Source: Myxococcales bacterium UBA1660
GTDB lineage: Bacteria; Myxococcota_A; Polyangia; Polyangiales; Houyiibacteriaceae
NCBI GenBank assembly: GCA_002320815.1
Contig: DCLA01000113.1
Span: forward strand, 1-64,000
Length of the DNA stretch: 64,000 bases
Direction of reading: 5' to 3'
The notes beneath the pieces were generated by a model, which had not been told where the DNA came from, did not search any database, and was given only the letters and a program-made list of their open reading frames with translations. Position numbers and translations under genes: made by a program. Position 1 is the stretch's first letter. The number at the start of each line of letters is the position of its first letter. Of this stretch, positions 16,470 through 23,819 are shown piece after piece.

Positions 16470-17940
16470 GCTCGAAAGCGCCGAGGTAGCCGAAGCGCGC
16501 CAGCCCGTCGGGGCTGACCGTGACCTCGAGCACCAGCTCGCCGAGCTCGTCCGGGACGAGGCCACTCAGCTCCACCGTGGTGCCGGTGTTGTCCGACGCT
16601 TCGAGATCGACCGTCCGGGCACCGACCGTGTAGCGGGTCGAGCGTCCGTTCCCGGAGTCGTCGCCGACTCGGCTGGCGTAGAGCGTCAGCGAGTAGGTCC
16701 CGGCGGGGAGCCCGCGGAGGACCACCGTCGCGCGTCGGTCGAGGGCGGCCACGTGGCCGTCGAAGCTGCCCACCCAGAGCGAATCGGAGCTGACCGCCGC
16801 GGGCCAGCCGAGATCGTTCGCGTTCACCCCACCGGTCTGGGTCCCGTCGAAGCCGCTGGCGCTGGCGACCGCGGTGGTCGACGTTCCCTCGTCGCTGGTC
16901 AAGGGACCCGCGGCGCCGTTGGCGGTGAGCAGCGCCGGCCACTCGCCGGAGTCGGTGGGGCCCACGTCCACGCGGACGGTGTGGCCGACCTCGAAGGTCG
17001 GATCCCCGAGGCCCGGCGGGAGGCGCGTCTCGCCGGTGGTGGCGTCGGCGGTCTCCTGGAGAGTACGGGCCACGGCCGCGTCGACCCCGATGGGGACGAG
17101 GCCTCGGGCGCTGGTGCCGTAGATGGTCGAGTAGATCACCAGGGCGTTCAGGTACTGGCCCGCGGCGCCTGCGTGGTAGTCGTCGCTCGCGTGGAGGCGC
17201 GGGGGCTCACCGCCGGCGAGCTGGCGCTCCCAGGCGTCGCCCGCGGGGGCCACGGTGACGTTGGGGGTGGTCATCGCCATGGCGGGGATGAAGCTCTCGG
17301 CGGCGTCGAAGTAGTGGAAGCGGAGCTGCGCCTGCATGTCGCCCGGGTCGTCGAAGGTCCCGGGGTAGAACGAGTGGCTCGAGCGGCGGGCCCAGGACTC
17401 GTAGAGGATGACGCGGCAGTCGGGCCGGACCTCGCGGGCCAGGTCGTGGAACCAGGTCGCGTCTTCCTTGAACTGCATCGGGTCGCCGATCGCGTCGGTG
17501 GGCCGGGTGCTGTACTCCTGGAGGACGAGCACGTCCCACCCTTCGGCGACGCGCCCGGGCGCGCCCTCGGCGCTGGTGTCCGCCCGGTGCCACTCGAGGC
17601 TCTGGCCGCCCACGGCGCGGTAGCCGACGTTGGGTTCGGGGAAGCCGGCGCTCACCGCGAGATCGTGCACAAGGTTCGGGATGGGGCCGCCGAGCGTGAA
17701 GCTGTTGCCGATGAAGAAGATGTCTTCGGGCACCGGCGGCGGAGGCGGGCCCATGTCGGGGGTCCCGGCGTCCGAGCCGGCGTCGATCGCGGCGGAGGCA
17801 TCGGGGGCGAAGGCCGCGTCGGTGCCGGGTCCGGCGTCGAGGAGCGGACCGGCGTCGGGCGTGAAGCTCCCGTCGTCGTCGCCGCAGGCGACGAGCAGGA
17901 GACAGGCGAGGGTGGCGAGGGCTCGGGTCGGGCCGCTCAC
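16453..17940 (-). CDS. SGNH-hydrolase-like lipoprotein
   Basis: A 495-residue lipoprotein with lipobox LVAC (Cys19), an Asp/Ala-rich linker (25-70) and an SGNH-type hydrolase fold. The block-I nucleophile is GNSFT with Ser80, and the block-V pair is D253-x-x-H256 in SDDYHAG. A conserved ILYESWAR lies between, as in DUF4886-like proteins. From about 305 a second beta-sandwich domain (GTYSLTLYASR ...) resembles a carbohydrate-binding or malectin-like module. An esterase or deacetylase acting on envelope polysaccharide is plausible but unproven. The GTG at 17940 overlaps the upstream TGA as GTGA, coupling it to the HEAT protein. Confidence 0.78.
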   Translation of the reverse strand: MSGPTRALATLACLLLVACGDDDGSFTPDAGPLLDAGPGTDAAFAPDASAAIDAGSDAGTPDMGPPPPPVPEDIFFIGNSFTLGGPIPNLVHDLAVSAGFPEPNVGYRAVGGQSLEWHRADTSAEGAPGRVAEGWDVLVLQEYSTRPTDAIGDPMQFKEDATWFHDLAREVRPDCRVILYESWARRSSHSFYPGTFDDPGDMQAQLRFHYFDAAESFIPAMAMTTPNVTVAPAGDAWERQLAGGEPPRLHASDDYHAGAAGQYLNALVIYSTIYGTSARGLVPIGVDAAVARTLQETADATTGETRLPPGLGDPTFEVGHTVRVDVGPTDSGEWPALLTANGAAGPLTSDEGTSTTAVASASGFDGTQTGGVNANDLGWPAAVSSDSLWVGSFDGHVAALDRRATVVLRGLPAGTYSLTLYASRVGDDSGNGRSTRYTVGARTVDLEASDNTGTTVELSGLVPDELGELVLEVTVSPDGLARFGYLGAFELTRES

Positions 17941-18470
17941 GGGCGGTTCAGCGCCCGGCGGAGGGTCGTCCGGACCGCGTCGTCCCGCTCTCGGTCGAGG
18001 CGGGTCCGAAGGAGCTCCCGGGCCCGCGGGGTCGCGATGGCGCCGAGGGCGAGGGCCGCGCCCTCGCGGACCACGGTGGCGCGGTGGCCGAGGAAGGGCC
18101 GGATCTCTTCGATGGCCGCGGCGCCGAAGGCCTTGCCCAGCGAGCGGACGGCGGCGCGGACGCGCAGATCGAGCTCGCCCTGCCGGCTGGCGACGCGGCG
18201 GAGGAAGGCGTGGCACTCTTCGGTGGCGTAGTGGCCCGCGGTCTCGATGGCCCGGAGCCGCACGAAGGGCTGCTCGCCCTCGTCGTCGTAGAGCTGCTCC
18301 AGCACCGCCACCGTCTCCGGGCCCATCGCGGTCCACGTCTCGGCCGACGGGGCCCCCTCGAAGGCGGAGAGGAGCGAGCGGACGTGCTCGACGCTGGGCG
18401 CGTCGGCGGCGGCCGGAGCGGCGATGGCGAGGACCACCCCGAGACCGATCCCACGAAGAAGGCGAAGCAT
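17937..18470 (-). CDS. Exported HEAT-repeat protein
   Basis: A 177-residue protein with a signal peptide (GIGLGVVLAIAAPAAA) and then about four helical HEAT-like repeats, e.g. RLRAIETAGHYA, RVRAAVRSLGKAF and VREGAALALGAI. These make a small scaffold that binds other proteins, here probably in the periplasm. It overlaps the SGNH gene downstream by four bases. It lies 161 bp downstream of the DUF4340 gene, with a REP-like palindrome in between. Confidence 0.8.
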   Translation of the reverse strand: MLRLLRGIGLGVVLAIAAPAAADAPSVEHVRSLLSAFEGAPSAETWTAMGPETVAVLEQLYDDEGEQPFVRLRAIETAGHYATEECHAFLRRVASRQGELDLRVRAAVRSLGKAFGAAAIEEIRPFLGHRATVVREGAALALGAIATPRARELLRTRLDRERDDAVRTTLRRALNRP

Positions 18471-18502
18471 CACCCCCACCCTAGCACGCCCCCCCGGCCC
18501 CG

Positions 18503-18619
18503 ACTTGCTTTGGGGACGCACTTGCCAACTTGCTCTGGGGACGCACTTGCCAACTTGCGTAACTCGTGGGGCTGAAGGGCTCCAGCGAGGGTGGAAGCGC
18601 AAGTACGCAAGTGCGTCCC
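18503..18619. repeat. REP-like tandem and inverted repeat
   Basis: Two 25-bp direct units, 18503-18527 and 18528-18552, differ at one base and are followed by a partial third copy. The segment 18538-18559 (GGGACGCACTTGC, CA, ACTTGCG) is the inverted complement of 18598-18619 (CGCAAGT, AC, GCAAGTGCGTCCC), apart from the 2-nt bulge. The spacer is 38 nt. This can fold as a long hairpin between two same-strand genes and resembles REP/BIME elements. Confidence 0.75.
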
Positions 18620-18631
18620 TCGATGCCCCCG

Positions 18632-19825
18632 TCAGGGGTGTCCGCCGCCGGCTTGCTGCTGCTGGAGCTGCTGCTGGATCTGCTGCATCAGCTCGGGCGG
18701 GATCTGCTGGCCGCCGGGACCGCCGGGGCCGCCCATGCCGGGGGGCATGCCGGGCATACCGGCGGGGCCCTCGGGCTCGGAGCCGGGTTCCGGGGTCTGG
18801 AAGGCGGTGGCGTCGGGGCGCATGCGGTCGGCGAGGTACTTGCTGATGACGTAGATCGTCGGCTCGCCCTGGAGCTGCAGGTAGAGCTCCTCGGCGCCCT
18901 CGCGCTGCGCGCCGACGCTGAGCACGACGGACTCGGTGTCGACGACGGCCGGCGCCGTCTCCTCGCCCTCGGCCGCGTCGCCCTCGGCGGCGTCCTCCGG
19001 CTTCACGACCAGGGTCACGGTGCCCGTCGGCTCCTGGAGCCCGGCCGCGGCCACGTCCACGTCGTCCGCGGCGAAGCCCACCGCGCGCATGCGCGACACG
19101 CTGGCGACGACCGACTGGACCTTGTTCCCGCCGAAGCGCTCGATCTCCGTCTGACCCTCGATCGGGGTCCACTCGTCCTGGGCGTTCCGGGTGAAGGTCC
19201 AGGTGCCGCCCTGCGCGGACTCGAAGGTCACGCCGACCACGCGGTCGGGCGCGATGTCCAGCACGCGCCGGTTGCGCCAGTCCTTGAGGTCCTTGTTGAA
19301 GGCGTACTTGATGCTGCCGCCGACGGTGAGGACTCGCTCCTCGCCGGGCAGGCGCACCATGGTTCCGAGGTCGCCGAAGGCGCCGATGAGCAGGGTGACC
19401 GGCTCGGCCCCGTCCTGCTCCACGGTGACCTCGATCGCGTGGGCGTCGTCGACCTCGAGCCGCTCGTGGTTCGCCTCGCGGGTCGCGGCAACGCCGGTGA
19501 CCTCGAGGTCCTCGAGCTTGTCGAGGGCGGTGTTGACGGCGGTGGTGTCCGCGTCGGCCTCGAGGGGCTCGGCCAGCGTCCAGGTCTCGCCGCTCTTCAC
19601 CAACCGGACCACCTCGCGCTCGCCCTCGCCGTCTTCGGCGGGCCGGCTGATGCGCAGGGCGGTGATGGCGTCGCGGTCGATCGCCGGGAGCTCGGCGGCC
19701 TCTTCGGAGTCGCCCGCGTCGTCGGCGGGGTCGGCGTCGCGCTTCTTCAGCACGAAGAAGGCGACGGCGAGGATCGCCACGAAGGCGACGCCGGCGATCA
19801 CCAGACGGTTCTTTTCCCAGTTCAT
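18632..19825 (-). CDS. DUF4340 protein of Gld-like ABC cluster
   Basis: A 397-residue protein with one N-terminal transmembrane helix (LVIAGVAFVAILAVAFFVL) and a large extracytoplasmic part showing the repeated beta pattern of DUF4340 (LVKSGETWTL, VTLLIGA, TIYVISKYLAD). The C-terminus is unusual low complexity: Gly/Pro/Met then Gln-rich. DUF4340 proteins are regularly encoded next to GldG-type proteins and ABC-2 exporters, as here, 19 bp downstream of the GldG-like gene. The role is unknown; it probably forms part of the same envelope complex. Confidence 0.88.
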   Translation of the reverse strand: MNWEKNRLVIAGVAFVAILAVAFFVLKKRDADPADDAGDSEEAAELPAIDRDAITALRISRPAEDGEGEREVVRLVKSGETWTLAEPLEADADTTAVNTALDKLEDLEVTGVAATREANHERLEVDDAHAIEVTVEQDGAEPVTLLIGAFGDLGTMVRLPGEERVLTVGGSIKYAFNKDLKDWRNRRVLDIAPDRVVGVTFESAQGGTWTFTRNAQDEWTPIEGQTEIERFGGNKVQSVVASVSRMRAVGFAADDVDVAAAGLQEPTGTVTLVVKPEDAAEGDAAEGEETAPAVVDTESVVLSVGAQREGAEELYLQLQGEPTIYVISKYLADRMRPDATAFQTPEPGSEPEGPAGMPGMPPGMGGPGGPGGQQIPPELMQQIQQQLQQQQAGGGHP

Positions 19826-19844
19826 CGTCGATGCCTCGAAAACG

Positions 19845-21584
19845 TCAGAGCTTGATGTTCTTCCGGCGGGCGCTGCGCATGCGCCAGCGGATGATCCCGA
19901 AGACCGCGAAGAGCAGGGGGATCGCCAGGGTGTTGGCCCACTTGTAGCTGGACTTGGTCGCGTCCCACGCCTCGGCCATCTCCTTCTGCCGGTCGACGGC
20001 CGCCTCGGCGCCCTCGCGGTCCTCGCCCTCGAGGGCCTCGATGAGATCCTCGTTGACATCGGTGATGGCCTGGGGCGCCTCGAGGCGCGGGTCCTCCACG
20101 TTCTTGGCGCGGATGGCGATGAGCTCCGACTCGGCGGCGAGCCAGTCGATGCCGTTCAGGGCCAGCGTCATGAGCGCGCCGAGATCCCGGGGGCGGTTCG
20201 GGTCGGCGGGCGGCAGGAACTCGTCCCGGAGCACGCCGGAGGAGCCGACCACCAGCACGCGCACCTCGCCGTCGCTCTCGCTCCGCTCGGGGGTGGGCGT
20301 CTCTTCTCCGCTCATGCCGCCACCGGCGAAGGCGCTCCGCAGCGGGCCCTCGATGGCGACCATGAGCTCGAAGGGCCCTTGGTCGTTGGTGGGGATCCAC
20401 TCGCGGGGATCCTTGGGCTGCAGGTCGAGCTCGTCGCTGTTCACGAGCCAGCTGTTCTCGCTCGAGCGCGCGAGCACCTTGATGCTCACGCCCTCCGGGG
20501 CGCTGGTGAGCTCGAGGGGCGTCGGCAGCGGCATGGCGGCGTTGGTCATCCGGAAGACCGCCGGGTGCTCGCTCTGCTCGTCGGTGAAGGCGATGTCCGG
20601 CGAGGGCGGGTAGGGCACCGCCATCGGCAGACCCAGCGGACCACGCATCATCACCCGGGTGCAGATCCAGTCGTGGACCACCCCGCGCTGGTGCTTCACG
20701 CCCCAGCGCTCGAGGAGCTGGTCGATGCCGCTCTCGAAGGGCGTGATGCTCGGGGCACCTTCGGTGACCGCGATCTTCAGCCCGGCGCCGAAGACGCCCA
20801 GGGCGCCCCCGGCCATCACGTACTGGTCGATGTTCATGAGCTCGTCGCCGCCGAGCTCGGTGCCCGGCGCGATGATCAGGAGCGCCGCCAGCTCGTTCGG
20901 GTCGAGGGGCGCCGTCGCGCTCACCTCGCGCAGCTCGTAGGTCGGCAGGGCCTCCCGGAGGCTGGTCAGCCCCTCGGCCAGGCTCGGACCCTCGTGGCCG
21001 CTGAGGATGCCCACCACGGGCTTGTCCCCGGCGAGCTCCTTGATCTTCATGGTCAGCGTGTACTCGAGGCCCTCGAGGGAGAGCAGGGGCGAGATGACTT
21101 CCTTCTGCCCCAGGTACTCGATGACGAGGCCGGCGTAGACCTCGAGCTGGGTCCGGCGGTCGTTCTCCCAGGAGTCGACCACCGCCGGCTGCACGCCGGC
21201 CTCCTGGGCCTCTTCCTTCTGCTCGTCCTCTTCGACCTTCACCCAGCGCAGCCGGATGTTGCCGTTCGAGGCGTCGGTGTAGTCCTCGAGGATGTCCCGG
21301 ACGTACTCGGGGATCGCGTTGTGCCGCGCCGGCAGGTTGTCGCTGTAGTACGCGGTGATCTGCATCTCGTCGTCGAGACCGGCGACCAGGTCGCCCGATC
21401 CGTCGGAGAGACTCCAGACCTTGTTCGCCGTGAGATCGACCCGGCCGAAGCCGTAGTAGTAGGCGAGGAGGTTGAGCACGACGAGGATGCCGGCGCCCAG
21501 GACGAGGACTCCGACCGACTCCATCGCCGAGCGGGTCTTGCGGCGCGAGGTCCCCTCGCGCGTGTGCTTCTTGTCGTCAGCCAC
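19845..21584 (-). CDS. GldG-family ABC-associated protein
   Basis: A 579-residue protein with an N-terminal membrane helix (VGVLVLGAGILVVLNLLAYYY), a long extracytoplasmic region and a C-terminal helix ending in basic residues. The segment DLTANKVWSLSDGSGDLVAGLDDEM and the later PVVGILSGHEGPSL follow the GldG/DUF4350-like family, where the domain has an IFT52/GIFT-like fold. GldG partners GldA/GldF in flavobacterial gliding. Homologues are widespread in bacteria that do not glide that way, so motility should not be assumed. It starts 3 bp after the permease stop. Confidence 0.88.
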   Translation of the reverse strand: MADDKKHTREGTSRRKTRSAMESVGVLVLGAGILVVLNLLAYYYGFGRVDLTANKVWSLSDGSGDLVAGLDDEMQITAYYSDNLPARHNAIPEYVRDILEDYTDASNGNIRLRWVKVEEDEQKEEAQEAGVQPAVVDSWENDRRTQLEVYAGLVIEYLGQKEVISPLLSLEGLEYTLTMKIKELAGDKPVVGILSGHEGPSLAEGLTSLREALPTYELREVSATAPLDPNELAALLIIAPGTELGGDELMNIDQYVMAGGALGVFGAGLKIAVTEGAPSITPFESGIDQLLERWGVKHQRGVVHDWICTRVMMRGPLGLPMAVPYPPSPDIAFTDEQSEHPAVFRMTNAAMPLPTPLELTSAPEGVSIKVLARSSENSWLVNSDELDLQPKDPREWIPTNDQGPFELMVAIEGPLRSAFAGGGMSGEETPTPERSESDGEVRVLVVGSSGVLRDEFLPPADPNRPRDLGALMTLALNGIDWLAAESELIAIRAKNVEDPRLEAPQAITDVNEDLIEALEGEDREGAEAAVDRQKEMAEAWDATKSSYKWANTLAIPLLFAVFGIIRWRMRSARRKNIKL

Positions 21585-21587
21585 GGT

Positions 21588-22298
21588 TCAGCTCCAGCGG
21601 CGGCTCTCGAGAGCCCGGAAAGCCACGAGGACGGTGAGCGCGGTCACCGAGAGGAAGAAGAGGGCGTCGCGGACGGCGATGACGCCGCGGCGGAGGAGGT
21701 CCAGGTGGAGGTCCATCGACACGAAGCCGAGGATCCCGTGCAGCTCCCGCGGCATGAGCGGGAGGAACTTGTCCACGAGGAAGAAGAAGATGGAGATCGC
21801 CAGGGCGGCGAAGAAGGCGATGAGCTGGTTGTCCGTGAAGGACGAGCACATCAGGCCGATGCCGATGAGGGCCATGCCCTGGAGCAGCAGGCCGAAGTAG
21901 CCGCTGAAGACCGGGCCCCAGTCCAGGTCACCGAGGGAGGCGATGCTGAACACGTAGGGCAGGGTGAGGAGCATCATCACCAGGTAGAGCCCGAGGACCC
22001 CGAGGAACTTGCCGAGGATCACCTGCGCGTCGGAGACGGGCATGGTGATCAGCAGCTCGATGGTGCCGGTGCGCTTCTCCTCCGCGAGGAGGCCCATGGT
22101 GACCGCGGGCAGCGTGAAGTAGTTGATCAGCGAGAAGTAGTTGAACATCTCGCGCGCCGTCGCCCGCTCCTGCAGGAAGAACGTCTGCCAGAACAGGAAG
22201 CCCAGCACGAGCAGGAAGACGCAGATGACGATGTAGGCGATGGGCCCGTTGAAGTAGCTGCGGAACTGGCGCCCCGCGATGGTCGTTAGGTTGTTCAC
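21588..22298 (-). CDS. ABC-2 type permease (GldF-like)
   Basis: A 236-residue integral membrane protein with six hydrophobic helices. The cytosolic loop EEKRTGTIELLITMPVSDAQVILGK is typical of ABC-2 exporters. It is the membrane half of the transporter whose ATPase is encoded just upstream; the two genes overlap by four bases (ATGA). A single small permease implies a homodimer. Confidence 0.92.
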   Translation of the reverse strand: MNNLTTIAGRQFRSYFNGPIAYIVICVFLLVLGFLFWQTFFLQERATAREMFNYFSLINYFTLPAVTMGLLAEEKRTGTIELLITMPVSDAQVILGKFLGVLGLYLVMMLLTLPYVFSIASLGDLDWGPVFSGYFGLLLQGMALIGIGLMCSSFTDNQLIAFFAALAISIFFFLVDKFLPLMPRELHGILGFVSMDLHLDLLRRGVIAVRDALFFLSVTALTVLVAFRALESRRWS

Positions 22299-23386
22299 GA
22301 GTCCTTCTCCTCGTCTTCGTCGGCTTCCGCCTTGGCGGCGTCGCGGGCGGCCTTCTTGGCGCGCGCTTCGGCCTTCTTGTCCTCGGCGGAGGCGGCGGCC
22401 TTGGTCTTCGTCGGCTTCGAGGGCACGCCGGCGTCGCCGGTGGTGAGGTCCCGGAAGATGGCGTCCAGGCCCTCGGCCTTCTTCTCCAGGCCGAGGAGCG
22501 CGAACTTCCCGTCCACGGCGGCCTGGAAGAGGTCCCGGCGGATGTCCGAGCTCCCGCTCGGGGTCACCGCGAAGATGAGCTCGCCCTTGGCCTCGGTGGC
22601 CCGCGCGCGGACCCGGTCCACGCCCTTCACCTTGCCGAGCAGGTCCCGGACCCGGGCCTCGTCGCCCTGAGCGTCTTCGGCGACCACCAGCCGGTAGCTG
22701 GCCTTGCCGCTGCGCTCGCGGAGCTCTTCGGGGGTGTCGTCGGCGACGAGCGTCCCCTTGGAGATGATGAGGACCCGATCACAGGTGACCTGCACCTCGC
22801 CGAGGTCGTGGGTCGAGAGGATGACCGTCCGCTCCCGGCCGATCTCCTTGATCAGCTCGCGGATCTCGGCGGCCTGGTTGGGGTCGAGGCCGCTCATCGG
22901 CTCGTCGAGGATCAGGACCGGCGGCTCGTGGACCAGCGCCTGGGCCAAGCCGACTCGCTGCCGGTAGCCCTTGGAGAGCGCGCGGATCTCCTTGGCGATC
23001 ACGTCCTCCAGGCTGGTCTGCTCGACGGCCTTCTTGATGCGCTTGCGGGCGTCGGTGCCCGTGTAGCCCCGCATCTTGGCGACGAACTGGAGGTACTCGA
23101 GGACGAGCATCTCCGTGTACAGGGGCGTGCTCTCCGGCAGGTAGCCGATGGAGCGTCGCACGCCCATGGGATCGTCGAAGACGTCCGCGCCGTTGATCTT
23201 CGCCGTGCCACCGCTGGGTGCGATGAAGCACGTGAGGATCTTCATCGTGGTGGTCTTACCGGCGCCATTGGGCCCGAGGAAACCGAGGACTTCACCTCGA
23301 CTGACCTCGAAGCTGACGTCCTTGAGTGCGTGGACCGGGCCGTAGCTCTTCGACAGGTCCCGCGCCTCGATCATCGCGTTGCTCAT
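22295..23386 (-). CDS. ABC transporter ATPase (GldA-like)
   Basis: A 363-residue ATPase. Walker A GPNGAGKTT (38-46), signature LSKGYRQRVGLAQA, Walker B VLILDEPMSGLD and switch His in STHDLGE are all intact. After the nucleotide-binding domain there is an ABC-2-type C-terminal region, then a Lys/Ala/Glu-rich tail of about 50 residues that is unusually charged. The ATG at 23386 was chosen because ARDLSKSYGPVHAL follows directly; the upstream in-frame stretch is unlike protein. First gene of a leftward run of at least four genes. Confidence 0.95.
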   Translation of the reverse strand: MSNAMIEARDLSKSYGPVHALKDVSFEVSRGEVLGFLGPNGAGKTTTMKILTCFIAPSGGTAKINGADVFDDPMGVRRSIGYLPESTPLYTEMLVLEYLQFVAKMRGYTGTDARKRIKKAVEQTSLEDVIAKEIRALSKGYRQRVGLAQALVHEPPVLILDEPMSGLDPNQAAEIRELIKEIGRERTVILSTHDLGEVQVTCDRVLIISKGTLVADDTPEELRERSGKASYRLVVAEDAQGDEARVRDLLGKVKGVDRVRARATEAKGELIFAVTPSGSSDIRRDLFQAAVDGKFALLGLEKKAEGLDAIFRDLTTGDAGVPSKPTKTKAAASAEDKKAEARAKKAARDAAKAEADEDEEKDS

Positions 23387-23819
23387 CGCTCGCTCTCGAG
23401 TTGCTGGGTTAAGCGGCGCCCGCCGGGGGGGCTGACGCGGCGCTGGTGTACCGGGTTGAGGATTGGAGTCAAGGGTGCTGCGCCAACGCGCTGGGCTGCG
23501 GCCCATTCCGTTCGGAAGTGAGCTTCCTCAGGGGGTGGCACGCTCTGGCCCAGTCGCGCCGCCGCTGCCCGCGATCGTCGACCTCGTTGAGCGAATGTGG
23601 CTCACCTGATGACAGGTAAGGCCAATGTTGGCTCGACTCGTGTCTTTTGTGTTCACGTTGTCTGGGTAGGAATCTTGCAGTGTCCGCCATGGGGACCCGC
23701 GGCCGGGCTCTTTCCGTGTCACGGCGTTTCCCGGCCGGTAGGCTGAGATCGAATTCTCGAGCGCCTCGCAGCGACGCTCGACGTGACGGAAGCGGCCCAC
23801 GAGGGCCACCAGGAGAGAC
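23387..23819. other. 433-bp divergent intergenic region
   Basis: The longest gene-free stretch of the window. Its right half (about 23570-23690) is clearly richer in A/T than the surroundings. It contains the short dyad ACCTG-ATGA-CAGGT at 23604-23617 and a sigma-54-like element listed separately. No convincing small gene, tRNA or other structured RNA is visible. Confidence 0.6.
23664..23679 (+). promoter_or_regulatory. Possible sigma-54 promoter
   Basis: GGGTAGGAATCTTGCA has GG and GC dinucleotides ten bases apart (23665-23666 and 23677-23678) and matches the -12 consensus TTGCA fully and the -24 half partly. It points toward the repeat lipoprotein at 23820 with a predicted leader of about 130 nt. 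A single motif match of this quality is weak evidence. Confidence 0.22.
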
